Below are positions 1 through 9,124 of a stretch of DNA of 64,000 nucleotides, one piece after another. Numbering within the stretch: the first letter of the stretch is position 1; each line of letters starts with the position of its first letter. The position numbers and the translations under genes were made by a program. The notes under the pieces are model-generated. The model saw nothing but the letters and a program-made list of their open reading frames with translations, did not search any database and was not told the DNA's origin. The stretch comes from Chrysophaeum taylorii (Eukaryota; Sar; Pelagophyceae; Pelagomonadales; Pelagomonadaceae), in assembly GCA_029834535.1 (NCBI GenBank), contig JAQMWT010000677.1, positions 62,001 through 126,000 of the forward strand. The letters run 5' to 3'.

Positions 1-209
1 AAGGACAGCGAGTTTTCGCGCTCATCGGGGCCCTCCAGTTCAAACTCGTCGTCTTCGTCACCGCCACCACCATCCTCGCCGCGACGGCACCGGCGCGCCG
101 CCGCAGCTTTGAGCTGAAAGGCGAAGGACGCGAGACGGGCCTGTCCATGCTCATCCAGCTCGTCGAAGACGCTGTTGAGGTCTACCACGCAGAACGGCGC
201 CCGAGCCAT
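1..209 (-). CDS. Hypothetical protein, N-terminal part (runs off the left edge)
   Basis: An open frame reads leftward from an ATG at 207-209 and is still open at base 1, giving 69 codons. The visible protein begins MARAPFCVVDLNSVFDELDE and continues through an Ala/Arg-rich stretch, then a Gly/Asp/Glu-rich acidic stretch (about residues 44-65). Its GC-rich codon use matches the confident genes of the window. I recognise no domain. A real gene 5' end is plausible because the frame starts with a well-placed ATG and lies beside repeats that would limit an upstream extension, but a chance frame cannot be excluded. Confidence 0.4.
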   Translation of the reverse strand, partial: MARAPFCVVDLNSVFDELDEHGQARLASFAFQLKAAAARRCRRGEDGGGGDEDDEFELEGPDERENSLS

Positions 210-338
210 GGCTAACGGCCACTCGTCCTGCGACCCGACCCTGTGGGTCGCTTAGAAATCGGACGTTAGTCCTTCAAGCCGATTTTCTCGAAACGACGAT
301 TTTTGATAAGGTCCGATTTCTAAAACGACCCAGCCACA

Positions 339-541
339 TCTACGCCCGTCAGGCACATCCCTCCTACCCCACGAGGTCTCAAAAACGAGCAACGCATTTA
401 TGCGGGAATGTACCAGGAAACTTGGCTTTTGGGGAATCAATCGTTAGAGGAAACGCGGGTTTGCTCGGGTCTTTAAAGTTCGACTGCTAAGAGGGGGGGG
501 AGGGGGTGCGGCGCATGAAGGATGTGTGTAGTTTTGTGGAC
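339..541. repeat. Fragments of the LINE 3'-end repeat, in both orientations
   Basis: Bases 341-375 match the + orientation of the dispersed repeat that forms the 3' UTR of the non-LTR element at 44.8-47.7 kb (the segment around GTCAGGCACATCCCTC). Bases 473-541 match its terminus in the opposite orientation (GTTCGACTGCTAAGAGG followed by GCATGAAGGATGTG). The two pieces face each other. No coding content is visible. Confidence 0.6.
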
Positions 542-569
542 ATTTTGACTAACGATCAATTACGTCGTC

Positions 570-880
570 AACTTCCTTCTGCACCCCCCTGCCATATCCC
601 GTCCCGCTGCGAACGTCCCAACCGGCCCGTTCGAGAGGCGAACAGGTGCCAACCTGCGCCGGGAGGACCGATGCCCTAGCATGACGCTGGTTCAGAAGGC
701 ACCGTCCTCCATCGCGGCCATAACGGTGCGACCAGGTTTTGTGCACGGCACCATTCATTTTCGACTTTTACCTTTACGGCGCACGTTGGCACCTCTTCGC
801 CTCCCAGGCGGGCCGGTTAGCAGCCGGAGCGTTTGCAGCGGGGCGGGTTATGATGGCCTTGGGGCGCAGAAGGAAATTTT
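570..880. repeat. Inverted pair of a dispersed repeat related to the (TTAG)-tailed element
   Basis: Bases 570-732 resemble the segments at 39479-39625 and 57060-57225: the same order of CCCGTCCC-CTGCGAACG, CAACCGGCCCG, AGGTGCCAACCT, GATGCCCT and GGCACCGTCCTCCATCGC. Bases 775-880 carry part of the same sequence in reverse complement (GTTGGCACCTCTTCGCCTCC, GGGCCGGTTAGCAGCCGG, GCGGGTTATGATGG). The two halves therefore form an imperfect inverted repeat of roughly 100 bp per arm. Bases 881-1270 contain nothing I can assign. Confidence 0.55.
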
Positions 881-1270
881 AACGACGAGATGGATGCCAG
901 TCCAATCGCGATCTCCGCGCCGCTTGACGACAGTCGTAAAATCCCCCTCGTCGCTACTTGCGGCGCCCCTCGTTTCTTTTCCCAGTGATTCTGATCCTGC
1001 GCGCCACGGCGGTGTGGGATCAGCCTACGCCCCATTCACTGAGCTGGCCTATAGTCAGTTAGCCTTTACTTTGTATGGCCTCGGGCTGTGATGCCTGGCC
1101 TTTACTTTTACGATGGCGCTACTATTGACTTAAGTGTTTTGAGCAAATTCACAACAATGCATATCTTTGCCTTAGTGAGCGGCACCGCGGCACGTGAATT
1201 TTTATGTGTCACGTGGGCGGCGGTATTTGGGGGCTGTCCGAATTGAGACCGCGCTGTGCTGGACGCGCAA

Positions 1271-1882
1271 TTACTCCGACGAGAAAGCGCTGGCCCGTGG
1301 GGTGAAGGCCTGCACGAGCGTGGGAGCGTAGGTGCAATCATCCTGAACGGTCGCGATGGGCGCGAAGAAGTCCGCGTAGCCGTTGTCTGCCAGGAACGCG
1401 TCGACCGTCGACGCGTAGTTCTCAGCGTAGTCGGCCACGTCGCGCGCGAGCACAAAGAGCGAGAGGCCCGTCGAGTCGGACACCACCGAGTACTGGTACT
1501 GGTTGTTCACGACCGGGCCCAGCAGGATGACCCAGTAACTACCCGTCGCAAACGACGGCACGTACTCGTCGAACTTGACCGAAAGCTCCGCCGGCTCGCT
1601 CTCGTTCGCAATGTAGGCGTACCCGGTGATGTTGAACAACTTGCCGTTAATCGTCTCGCTGTTCACAAGCTTGATGATCGTCCCGTAGGTTGGGTCTGAC
1701 GCGAGCGCGTAGTCCGCCGTCACACACTCGGCCTTGAGCTCGAAGGTGTCCGCAACGAGCGCGTCCGCACTAATTTGGTACCATCGCCCCACGTACAGGC
1801 TCGGATCCAGCTCGGACACGGCGGGAACCACCGCACCTGCGCCTTGGAGAAACAACAGCACCATGGCGAACATGGCGAACAT
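1271..1882 (-). CDS. Secreted lipocalin (Blc/apolipoprotein D-like)
   Basis: A 203-residue protein. Residues 1-17 form a typical signal peptide (hydrophobic run ending AGA). The first lipocalin signature is at residues 31-38 (VGRWYQIS, the G-x-W motif), and a second family region follows near residues 125-152 (YWVILLGP ... YSVVS ... SLFVLARD), the pattern seen in bacterial Blc and eukaryotic ApoD-like proteins. Length and order fit a single lipocalin barrel. Lipocalins of this group bind small hydrophobic ligands, often at membranes or outside the cell; the ligand here is unknown. The start is the first Met of the signal peptide; Met4 and Met7 are close alternatives. No intron is needed. The nearest recognised gene is about 2 kb away, so context does not refine the role. 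Confidence 0.85.
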   Translation of the reverse strand: MFAMFAMVLLFLQGAGAVVPAVSELDPSLYVGRWYQISADALVADTFELKAECVTADYALASDPTYGTIIKLVNSETINGKLFNITGYAYIANESEPAELSVKFDEYVPSFATGSYWVILLGPVVNNQYQYSVVSDSTGLSLFVLARDVADYAENYASTVDAFLADNGYADFFAPIATVQDDCTYAPTLVQAFTPRASAFSSE

Positions 1883-3937
1883 ATTGGATACGAGAGAGGG
1901 ATGGACACTGTTGAACCTGAAGTGCGTTTTTTACTGACACAGCTAATTAGTCTAACTCGAGCGCTGATTGGTCCTCGGAAGAATCTTCTAATTTCTGAAA
2001 TTTCTGAAAAAAGGACTTTTCGCCTACGACAGTCGACCGCCGTCTTCTGCCACAGAATCACACAGGCTGTTGCTTCCTGCGGCAATATCACAAGCTTTCT
2101 CTGCACGTGATAAAAGTTGCCTCGACAGTCGCGGGGTCAGCGTTGGAGGCGTTGGCGATCATCCGTGATGAGAACGTAGACGTTCCTCCGCTCACACCTC
2201 CGCGAGCCCCAGCGTGACGAGTGCGACGCCTTCCGCGAATCGATTGAACCGTTACCTCTCCTTCGCCGCTGAGTCAGCGCGTCTAACGCAAACGTGTTCA
2301 GCCTTGACAACACAGCTGTTGGAGCGCCTTCGACCCCAACTGCTGCGGGGTACATTCACCAGGCACCTCCGCGCCCACAGATTCAATCCGCGAGTTCTCG
2401 TTCCAGACAGTTCTTCAAGTCGCCCACGCGCCACGCATCGACTCCGCTCCGCCAATCCAGACTAGCCAGAGGCTTATCCCGCGCAAGCCCGATCGTCCGT
2501 GTCTTGTTTAAACACACGTATGCCAACAGCTGCTTGAAAAAGGGTGACAAGACAATATCCCCTTCGGCATGCATATGGGGACCGGGTCGCGAAGGCACGG
2601 CAGGATTTTGCCCCGTGGACCGCAGCGACTTAGTTACGAGGGACGTTTCATAGTGAATTGCAGCCGCATGGCCACACAGGGGTCGTGTTTTAACAACGTA
2701 ACAGCGAAGTTTTGCGTATATTGCCTTACGGTATTCCAATATCGGAGATAGCGGGTCGCGCAGAGGCGCCGAAGAGAAAGATCGCAGCCCTTCCCCAGCC
2801 CGCTAACTCCGGCTCGTCGTTGGAAAGTCCGAGTCGGTCGGGACCGGGGTATGCGCCCCTGCCATTTGAGTTTGCTCCCCAATCCTAAATGTTGCCCTAG
2901 TCGTGGACCCAGTCGTCGTCAAGGCCTTCGCCGTGGCCTTGCTAGCGCGGCGTAAACGGGTCCTTAAACCCCGAGAGCATCGCAGGGGCTGCCCACGTCC
3001 CTACATGTCCAGCTGCCAAGCCAAGCACCGTAGCGAAGCACCGTAGCGCGCCGATCTGGAACACCTCGTCGCTGCCGCATGGACACGGTCTGTCTTCGAC
3101 TGCCTTGCGATTCGAGGTACCACAATTAAACACGCAAGGGCCCTCCCGCCGGCCATGCAGAGAGGTCGATGCCGACAGCCAACGCTGAGGCGGCAGCCGA
3201 GCTCGATGCAGGAGCGCAACGGGCGCTTGATGTGGCGACCGAAGGACGGCATTATTGCCAGCGCACGAGAGAAGTACGCGACGTTGGTGCTCCCGGTCGA
3301 TTCCGAGCGCTGAGAGGGTTTAGGCGATGTTACGGGCCGTGTTTGAGGGTCGGCAGAGAGCCCGGGCCACGAGATATGGCGGCATTTACGTGCTGCTGCC
3401 GGCGTCAGAGGGACTCGTCTATTGTGATCGAATCGAAATCCCTGAGGACGTCGACGTTGCGGCGACGACCCAGTCGATGCACGCGACGTGGCGCCGACAG
3501 CGGTGGCCGCGGATCAGGCGACCGACGAGGCTACGCGGAGGTCGGGCCCGCCGCTTTCACGGAGGTCGAGCATCCGCCGGCAGTCAAGAGTGGTGGTAAC
3601 GGCGCTGAAGGCAACGTGAAGCCGCAGGAGCGCGGCGTGTCAGCTTCTGCTGAAGAATTCTCGCCACCGCGGCCGGGCAATTGCGACGGCGCGCGTCCCT
3701 GGTAGCAATAGACTCGACCGACGGAATCGTCGTTTTGAAATCTTCATCTAATAAGCCTCATTGGTGTGCCCGCGCTGAAACAGTGTTCCGCCCCTGGCTC
3801 TGCTCGTCGCCGCGGGCGGCGGCGCGCCGGTGCTGATGAGCTTGGGGCCACGCCCTGTCCTTACTTACCCTTTGATTTTGCTCCCTTGCCCTACATGGCA
3901 GCACACTTAAGTCAGTCACCGTTCCCCTAAAAACAGG
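1883..3937. other. No recognised gene (about 2 kb)
   Basis: Several open frames exist on both strands, the longest about 178 codons near 3169-3705 (+). They have Arg/Gly-rich shadow-like composition and no motif I recognise. I see no RNA gene. The far left (1883-2110) may hold the lipocalin promoter. Confidence 0.4.
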
Positions 3938-4084
3938 ATGCACCCTGCGGCGAGCATCGGTGTCGCGGTCGTCATCCTCGGGCTGTGTGTGTACCTGTTA
4001 CGACGGTCCTCGCGGGAAGAGGGGGATTACGAGGTCGACGAGAGCGGGCGCAAACGAGAAATTCGGCACGAGGCCGGCATCTAA
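3938..4084 (+). CDS. Small single-pass membrane protein (48 aa), putative
   Basis: An ATG at 3938 opens a 48-codon frame. It starts MHPAAS, then has a hydrophobic segment (about residues 6-20, IGVAVVILGLCVYLL) flanked by RR, then a strongly charged hydrophilic tail ending RHEAGI and TAA. This layout (short outside N-terminus, one membrane segment, Arg pair, charged cytosolic tail) is typical of small organelle or ER membrane subunits. I cannot name a family. The frame converges on the beta-propeller gene and the two stop codons overlap (TAA at 4082-4084 on +, TAG at 4081-4083 on -). Its short length makes chance occurrence possible. Confidence 0.4.
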   Translation: MHPAASIGVAVVILGLCVYLLRRSSREEGDYEVDESGRKREIRHEAGI

Positions 4085-5694
4085 GTATACAAGGATCCGT
4101 TTCGGGTGCAAAAGTCGAGAGTGTTGGTGCCGGTCTTGGACGTGCGGGCGTCGAAGATCTCGATCGACGTCTCGCACGGTGCGACGGAGGCCTCGTAGCA
4201 CGCGTCGGCGAGGCAGACCCGGGTGTCCGTTGGCGACGCGACGAGGGCTCCAGAGAAGTTGACGTCGCACGACGCGACGAGCGCGTACGGCCAGGTCCCG
4301 TAGGCGCAGGACGTGATGGGCTGCGCGCACTCGCTGCCCTCGAGGCCGCAATAGCCACAGTCGACCATGTACTTGAAGCAGAGACTCGTTGGATCGGAGG
4401 TCGGGATGCCCGTAGGGTGGTCCGTCGGAAAGGACGACGGGACGGGTGCTGGACGCGTGCTCGGGAATGCGGACGGAAGGTGGGTAGGCGCCGGCGTCGG
4501 CTGGCGCGTGGGCGCCGTTGTCGGGACCGCCGATGGCTGGGTTGTGGGAGACGGGTTGGGCCGCGACGACGGCGCGCTCGTCGGCTTTGGGACCGGAAGG
4601 CCCGTCGGCAGTGCTGTTGGTCCGACGGTCGGCACCGCCGTGGGCGACGGCGTCGGCAAGAGTTCCGCGAGGACGCAGACAAACTTCGCGTCGTCAACTC
4701 GCGCGACCTGGACGACCTCGGCGTCGCCGTTGGGCGAGCCCCGGTAAATCCCCGCGTCGGTGGCCCAAACGAGGAGGTCTTGGGTCGAGTCGACCGCGAC
4801 GCCGTAGGGCGACGAGAGACCGTCGTAGACGACAACGACATCGTCGACGCCTCCCGACACTATACTTGTCGGGGCCTTTGAAATTTTTGAATCAGCGGTG
4901 AAGTAGACCTCGCGACTGTTGGCGTCGACAGCGACTCCCCTCAAATCCTTAAATGGAGGCCTGATCACAGGGGTGTGTTCGCCAGTAGCGGGATCGACTT
5001 TGAAGAGGAAATAGGGAGTCGTCACGAAGAGGTTTCCCGTCCTCTCGTCGACGGCCACGTCGACGAGTTCGTTGAATAAAGCGCCAATCGTTCTATAGGC
5101 CCCATCGCTGTCGTGGATTGCGGTTTCGTAGATCTTACCACTCGAATCAACCCAGTAGATCGCGTTGCCGCGATCGAACGTCGCGAGCCCTCGAAGTTCC
5201 CCGCTCGCGTTGTTGACGCACGCGATTTGCTCGAGGCCGTAGCCCTCCGTCCCAACCTTGCTGACGCACCCGATCCCCGTAAAGTACAGTGTCGTCCCGT
5301 TGGCGTCGATGTCGATGCCTGTCGCGCTCACGCCCGTCGCGACTAACACGGTCGCGAGCATATCTTCGTTTGCGCTCGTGCTCGTCCAAATGTACGACTC
5401 CTCCTCGGTGCCTTGAGTCCAAAAAACTTCCCACGCCTCGCCTAAAAAACTCGGGGCTCTGGTGCTCGCCTCCGCTTCGCAATCGCAATCCTCCTCGCAC
5501 TCCTCCTCGAGACGAACCCCATACAGCCGATATTGTCGCGGATTCGTCGTCAATAACACCACGCTCGTTACTATTGCACCCACCACCACCACCACCAAAA
5601 CACGCCCCCACCGCGACCCATCCTCCTCGCCGATCCGCGAGTAACCGTTGCTCTTCTTCCACCACCCAATCATCATCATCATCATCATCATCAT
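4081..5694 (-). CDS. Type II membrane protein with beta-propeller (YWTD/NHL-like) and Pro/Thr-rich stalk
   Basis: I start at the first Met of a run of eight ATG codons (5671-5694), giving 537 residues. The frame stays open to 5784, but that part is encoded by a poly-T tract and is unlikely to be protein. After a short basic cytosolic part comes one membrane segment (RVLVVVVVGAIVTSVVLL), then an acidic Cys-containing linker. At least five repeats follow of the kind seen in YWTD/NHL/SMP-30 propellers (GIDIDANGTTLYFTG, FDRGNAIYWVD, DERTGNLFVT, RGVAVDANSREVYFT, YGVAVDSTQDLLVW). A stalk of about 90 residues of P-T-x-x-P-T type repeats follows, then a C-terminal domain of about 100 residues with many cysteines. 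Such PT stalks are common on stramenopile surface proteins (family knowledge). A binding or scaffold role outside the cell is likely; no catalytic residue is recognised. Confidence 0.75.
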   Translation of the reverse strand: MMMMMMMMIGWWKKSNGYSRIGEEDGSRWGRVLVVVVVGAIVTSVVLLTTNPRQYRLYGVRLEEECEEDCDCEAEASTRAPSFLGEAWEVFWTQGTEEESYIWTSTSANEDMLATVLVATGVSATGIDIDANGTTLYFTGIGCVSKVGTEGYGLEQIACVNNASGELRGLATFDRGNAIYWVDSSGKIYETAIHDSDGAYRTIGALFNELVDVAVDERTGNLFVTTPYFLFKVDPATGEHTPVIRPPFKDLRGVAVDANSREVYFTADSKISKAPTSIVSGGVDDVVVVYDGLSSPYGVAVDSTQDLLVWATDAGIYRGSPNGDAEVVQVARVDDAKFVCVLAELLPTPSPTAVPTVGPTALPTGLPVPKPTSAPSSRPNPSPTTQPSAVPTTAPTRQPTPAPTHLPSAFPSTRPAPVPSSFPTDHPTGIPTSDPTSLCFKYMVDCGYCGLEGSECAQPITSCAYGTWPYALVASCDVNFSGALVASPTDTRVCLADACYEASVAPCETSIEIFDARTSKTGTNTLDFCTRNGSLYT

Positions 5695-5809
5695 TTTCGG
5701 CTTTCCGAAAAAAAAAAAAAAAAACAACAACAAAAACAAACTTGTTGTAGGTAGTAGTATCCTACTGTACGCGTGTCGTATCATTTAGTTATTTATTACA
5801 AGTGCAGGT

Positions 5810-6140
5810 CAGTAAGTTCACCTAGTCCCAATCTCTAACCCCAGCATTTTCACCCCATTAAGTTCACCTAGTCCCAATCTCTAACCCCAGTAAATTCGGC
5901 GTAAACCCACTCGTGCTCACAACCACTCACCTCACTCTCCTTTGAACTCGTGCGCTCTCACCCCCGCCAATCGAAGCTGCTTTGATCCGCACACGCCGCT
6001 AACCTTTGAGTTTACTCTTAAAACCCCAGTAAGTTCACTTGATCCTAGTAAGTTCGCCCCAGGGTCACTAAGTTCACCTAGTCCCAATCTCTAACCTCAG
6101 CAAGTTCACCTGGTTCCAGTAAGTTCACCTGGTCCCAGCA
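5810..6140 (-). repeat. Short-period repeats of GGTGAACTTACTGG type
   Basis: This stretch is built from degenerate copies of a roughly 20-bp motif (on this strand AGTAAGTTCACCTxGTCCC with spacers TCTAACCCC). The same motif flanks every Helitron helicase remnant further right (for example 38700-39020, 48370-48665, 51330-51650), always on the side after the helicase 3' end. It is therefore part of the amplified unit rather than an independent feature. Confidence 0.6.
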
Positions 6141-6770
6141 AGTTCACCTACAGTGCGCGTGTAGACGCCGGGAGGTTGGCTTATCGGTATTGCGCAGCAC
6201 GTGTGGGGTAGGGTGGAGTCGTCGACCCAGAAGAGGATATCCTCGGTCGGGGTTGCCGATCGACAGAGAGCCACGTAGAGCTGGACGTGGCAGAAGACGG
6301 GCTTGGGCAAGAGGACGCCGACCTCGCGGGGCGTCTGGCCCTGCCTCTTGTTGATCGTTTGGCGTAGGCGGGTCTTAAGGGATACTGGTTGGAGGAGCCT
6401 CGGTGACACGACACGATCGATGATGTATCGGGTGCCGTTGCAGTGGCCGTGCGAGACGGGTCGAGGTTGCGAAGACTTTAAGCTCGAGATCAAAGTCAGC
6501 ATGCCGTTGGTTGTCAGGGAGTTGACAACTCGACTGTAAAGAGCGAGGCGTCGTCTTCCGACCCAACCTAGTCGGCCGAAAAGAACTCTGACGCCTCGTC
6601 TCCGGGAAAAAAAGGCCGCGGTCATGCGCGCGTTGTCAGCATCGACAACATCGTTTCGACGGGGCGTGAGAATGGCGCGCTAAAAGAGCCGCCGCGGGTC
6701 GTGGAAACAGTCTGCGAGGTCGCCATAGACGGCTTGGAGCATCAATGGCTGCCTCGCGTGCCTACCTGAT
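6141..6770 (-). pseudogene. Helitron-type (Pif1-like) helicase C-terminal remnant, copy a
   Basis: The minus strand encodes the end of a Helitron Rep/helicase: RAILTPRRNDVVDADN (the segment following helicase motif IV), then LTTNGM, HCNGTRYII, then motif VI, TINKRQGQTPREVGVLL, with PVFCHVQLYVAL after it. This order and wording match the Helitron helicase C-terminus (family pattern: TINKSQGQT, then LP-PVFSHGQLYVALSR). Frames are broken upstream of the motif VI block, and the segment that normally separates NGTR from TINK is missing. It is one of about ten copies in the window. Confidence 0.7.
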
Positions 6771-6789
6771 CCTTACCCTGAATCGGGGG

Positions 6790-7004
6790 CCGCCCGTCAG
6801 GCACATCCCTCCTACCCCACAAACCCACCCACATCCTTCATGCTCCCCACACACACCCCCCTCTTGATTTAAAGACAGAACAGACCCCGACTAGGTCCCG
6901 CATACTTATCCCCGCTACGCCAGGCACATCCCTCCCACCCCACAAAACCACCCACATCCTTCATGCACCACACACACACACCCCTCTTAGCAGTCGACCT
7001 TTAA

Positions 7005-7051
<47 letters not shown>

Positions 7052-7061
7052 TAGACAGACA
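6790..7061 (+). mobile_element. Two tandem 5'-truncated LINE 3' ends with (GACA)n tail
   Basis: Bases 6790-6895 and 6876-7061 each carry the dispersed repeat running CCGTCAGGCACATCC ... CACATCCTTCATGC ... CTCTTAGCAGTCGAC ... TTTAAA. The second ends in a long GACA tetranucleotide run (about 7004-7061). The same sequence is the 3' UTR of the RT element at 44.8-47.7 kb. The shared 3' end, variable 5' end and simple-repeat tail point to target-primed insertion. Confidence 0.65.
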
Positions 7062-7095
7062 TCTGCCGATTAGTAGTAAAGATTATTACTATGAC

Positions 7096-7923
7096 CTAGC
7101 GAAAACAGACGAGGGGGAGGAGGGGGTGGTCTATTTGCTCGCCAGGGTCGCAATCGTGGATCCAGGCGTCGTAGCTCGGGGCGTCCTCGTCGTTTACGCG
7201 GTCGAGGCCGATCGCATCGACGAGGCGCGCGCCGTTGGCGACGTAGGAGACGGCGAAGGCGAGGCGGTCTCGTTGATCGCGAGGATTGGGCGCGGCGGAG
7301 TGGAGGGTCCAGCCGTGGTGCCAACTCGCGTCGCCGATTTCGAGGCGGCCGTGGTCGGCGAGGTCGTACCGCTCCGAGGCGTCGACGTCGTCCCCGTACC
7401 ACACGCACAAAGCGAGGTCTCTGTGGGATCCCTCGGCGTAAAGCAAGCCGGTGCCGCCGTCGCGGGAGACAGGCACGTCAACGAGCGGGAGCCAGGCCGT
7501 CACGAAATGGTTCGAGTCGAGGGGGGACGTGACGAGGTCAGAGTGCCAGTTGGTCGAGGCATCCCCCGCGCGCTTCCAGAAGACGCACGACTGGTAGAGC
7601 CGAAGCTCGTCGGCGCCGAGAAGGTCGGCGGCCGTCGCGGCGAGGACCGGCGAGAACGCGAGCCGCAGCGCCGTCGCATCGTGTCTGTGCGGGTTGAAGA
7701 TCTGCAAAAACGGCGTCGTCCCGTCGACGTTCATCGCCTCCGCGTGGCGCTTTGCGCGCGCCTCGTCGGCTCTCGCGACGCTCCAAAGATTCTCCACACA
7801 CGCCTCAACCTCCGACCGTGGCAGCAACCCGCGCGTGCACACGTGTCCGCGCCGCTCGAACTCCAGCACCGACTCGAGGCTCAACGCCTCGCACAACGCG
7901 ACGACAATCAACGACAACAACAT
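7096..7923 (-). CDS. Phytanoyl-CoA dioxygenase (PhyH) family protein
   Basis: A 2-oxoglutarate/Fe(II) oxygenase of 275 residues. I start at the ATG at 7921-7923 (MLLSLIVVALCEALSLESV). The frame continues upstream to 8064, but that part is the antisense of a LINE 3' end. The Fe-binding triad is visible: His127 and Asp129 in TNWHSDL, and the distal His at about 208 in WTLHSA, followed by the 2OG-binding Arg region (RDRLAFAVSYV). The pocket pattern LYQSCVFWKRAG before the HxD also fits PhyH. The hydrophobic N-terminus may be a signal or targeting sequence. Substrate unknown; PhyH relatives hydroxylate acyl-CoAs or small metabolites. The gene sits between two LINE tails of the same orientation, so its promoter and 3' flanks are transposon-derived. 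Confidence 0.8.
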   Translation of the reverse strand: MLLSLIVVALCEALSLESVLEFERRGHVCTRGLLPRSEVEACVENLWSVARADEARAKRHAEAMNVDGTTPFLQIFNPHRHDATALRLAFSPVLAATAADLLGADELRLYQSCVFWKRAGDASTNWHSDLVTSPLDSNHFVTAWLPLVDVPVSRDGGTGLLYAEGSHRDLALCVWYGDDVDASERYDLADHGRLEIGDASWHHGWTLHSAAPNPRDQRDRLAFAVSYVANGARLVDAIGLDRVNDEDAPSYDAWIHDCDPGEQIDHPLLPLVCFR

Positions 7924-7984
7924 CTCGGACTTCTTCGGTCCGTTGGGGATACGACTCGTATATGAAGTGTTGGGAGTCTCGAGC

Positions 7985-8097
7985 GATGGACACGGGTACT
8001 TATCTACGCCCGACAGGCACATCCCCACAAAACCACCCACATCCTTCACGCACCACACACACACACCCCTCTTAGGAGTCGACCTTTTAAAGGCACG
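7985..8097 (+). mobile_element. LINE 3'-end fragment
   Basis: It carries the same 3'-terminal repeat as 6876-7061 (CGACAGGCACATCC ... CACATCCTTCACGC ... CTCTTAGGAGTCGAC ... TTTTAAAGG) without the tetranucleotide tail. It lies just upstream of the PhyH start, antisense to that gene, and accounts for the apparent N-terminal extension of the PhyH frame. Confidence 0.6.
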
Positions 8098-8147
8098 GGA
8101 ACGTATTTGAATTGTGATGCCGACCCCCGCTAAAAATTATTTCATCA

Positions 8148-8603
8148 TCAATCCCCCACGACCCGACAGCGCCGGGCCCGGGCGTCGATGCGCAGCAGCC
8201 TTTTGCTTTCGGAATCGAAGGAAGGACGCGCTCCGCCGGCAGTCAGCTCTATTTCCCGAGAGTATATTTTCCGCACGGCGTGGGCACCGACCGCGTGCAT
8301 CATCTTATGGTCACGGCTTTCGATACGCTCGCTAACAGCTAATAACAGCTCGTGCTCCTCTTGGGCGATGTTTTCCGCCGGCGGCACCCGAGGGCTCGCT
8401 ATTCGCGGTTCGGCGCGGTGTGGGGGCCCGTAAGCTCTAGACTCCGCCAAGGCGCAGAACGCCCCTGCTACCGGGAGATGATGGCCAGTATAGCTCCAAC
8501 CACGCGCGATGGCAACCACCTGCTGCGTGTCCATGCTTAGGAACTTTTCCATGCGCGCCGTTACGGGATGCTCACCTGCAACCACAACATTTGGCCAGCG
8601 CAA
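8148..8603 (-). CDS. Hypothetical protein (151 aa), doubtful
   Basis: An open frame from an ATG at 8601-8603 encodes 151 residues beginning MRWPNVVVAGEHPVTARMEK. It has mixed, protein-like composition (EEHELLLAVSERIESRDHKMMHAVG) rather than the Arg/Ser-rich make-up of shadow frames. No motif, membrane segment or family is recognised. Bases 8604-9124 to the right contain no gene I can support. Treat it as a candidate only. Confidence 0.25.
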   Translation of the reverse strand: MRWPNVVVAGEHPVTARMEKFLSMDTQQVVAIARGWSYTGHHLPVAGAFCALAESRAYGPPHRAEPRIASPRVPPAENIAQEEHELLLAVSERIESRDHKMMHAVGAHAVRKIYSREIELTAGGARPSFDSESKRLLRIDARARRCRVVGD

Positions 8604-9124
8604 TTATGTGACCATCACGTAGAATTATGAAAGGGGGGTCTGCATTATATTACCTCCGTAGGCAAACGGTTCGTAGTGTGCCAATTCGCCACTCGAGGCG
8701 CCTGAAGTCACAAACTTCTGGCTGGGTACTTCAATAGTCTTTTCACAAGCACAACGCAACGCTCGTAACCGACGTTCAACGAGAGTCTAACTTATACAGA
8801 CAGGTTCGTCAGCAAGAAAATTGGTGTGAGTGGGGGGGGACTGTGCAAGTGCACAATGATTCGTGTGAAGTGTGTGAAGTGGAGGTTGGGGTCCATGCGA
8901 GGTGGAAAATAGGATCCCTGGTGTGGGAGTGATAGTGGGCCATGATTCGCTAGTTTGTGGTTGTGGAGACTCACGGCGCGATGGACAGCAAATAAGTGTC
9001 TACTATTGGTGGTAGTTGACGCGCAACGAGCACTGCCTGGAACAAGAAAACTGCGCCCTTGCCATCAGCAGTCGGAGGAACAAGAAGAGGGCGCAGAGAG
9101 AGAACCCCTGCGTTTACACATGTG

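Noticed and set aside
5695-5784. N-terminal 30 residues of the propeller protein frame
   Set aside because: Encoded by a poly-T tract and preceding a run of eight ATGs; the Phe run is an artefact of the tract.
7924-8064. N-terminal 47 residues of the PhyH frame
   Set aside because: Antisense of a LINE 3' end and without family similarity; ATG 7923 gives a sensible start.
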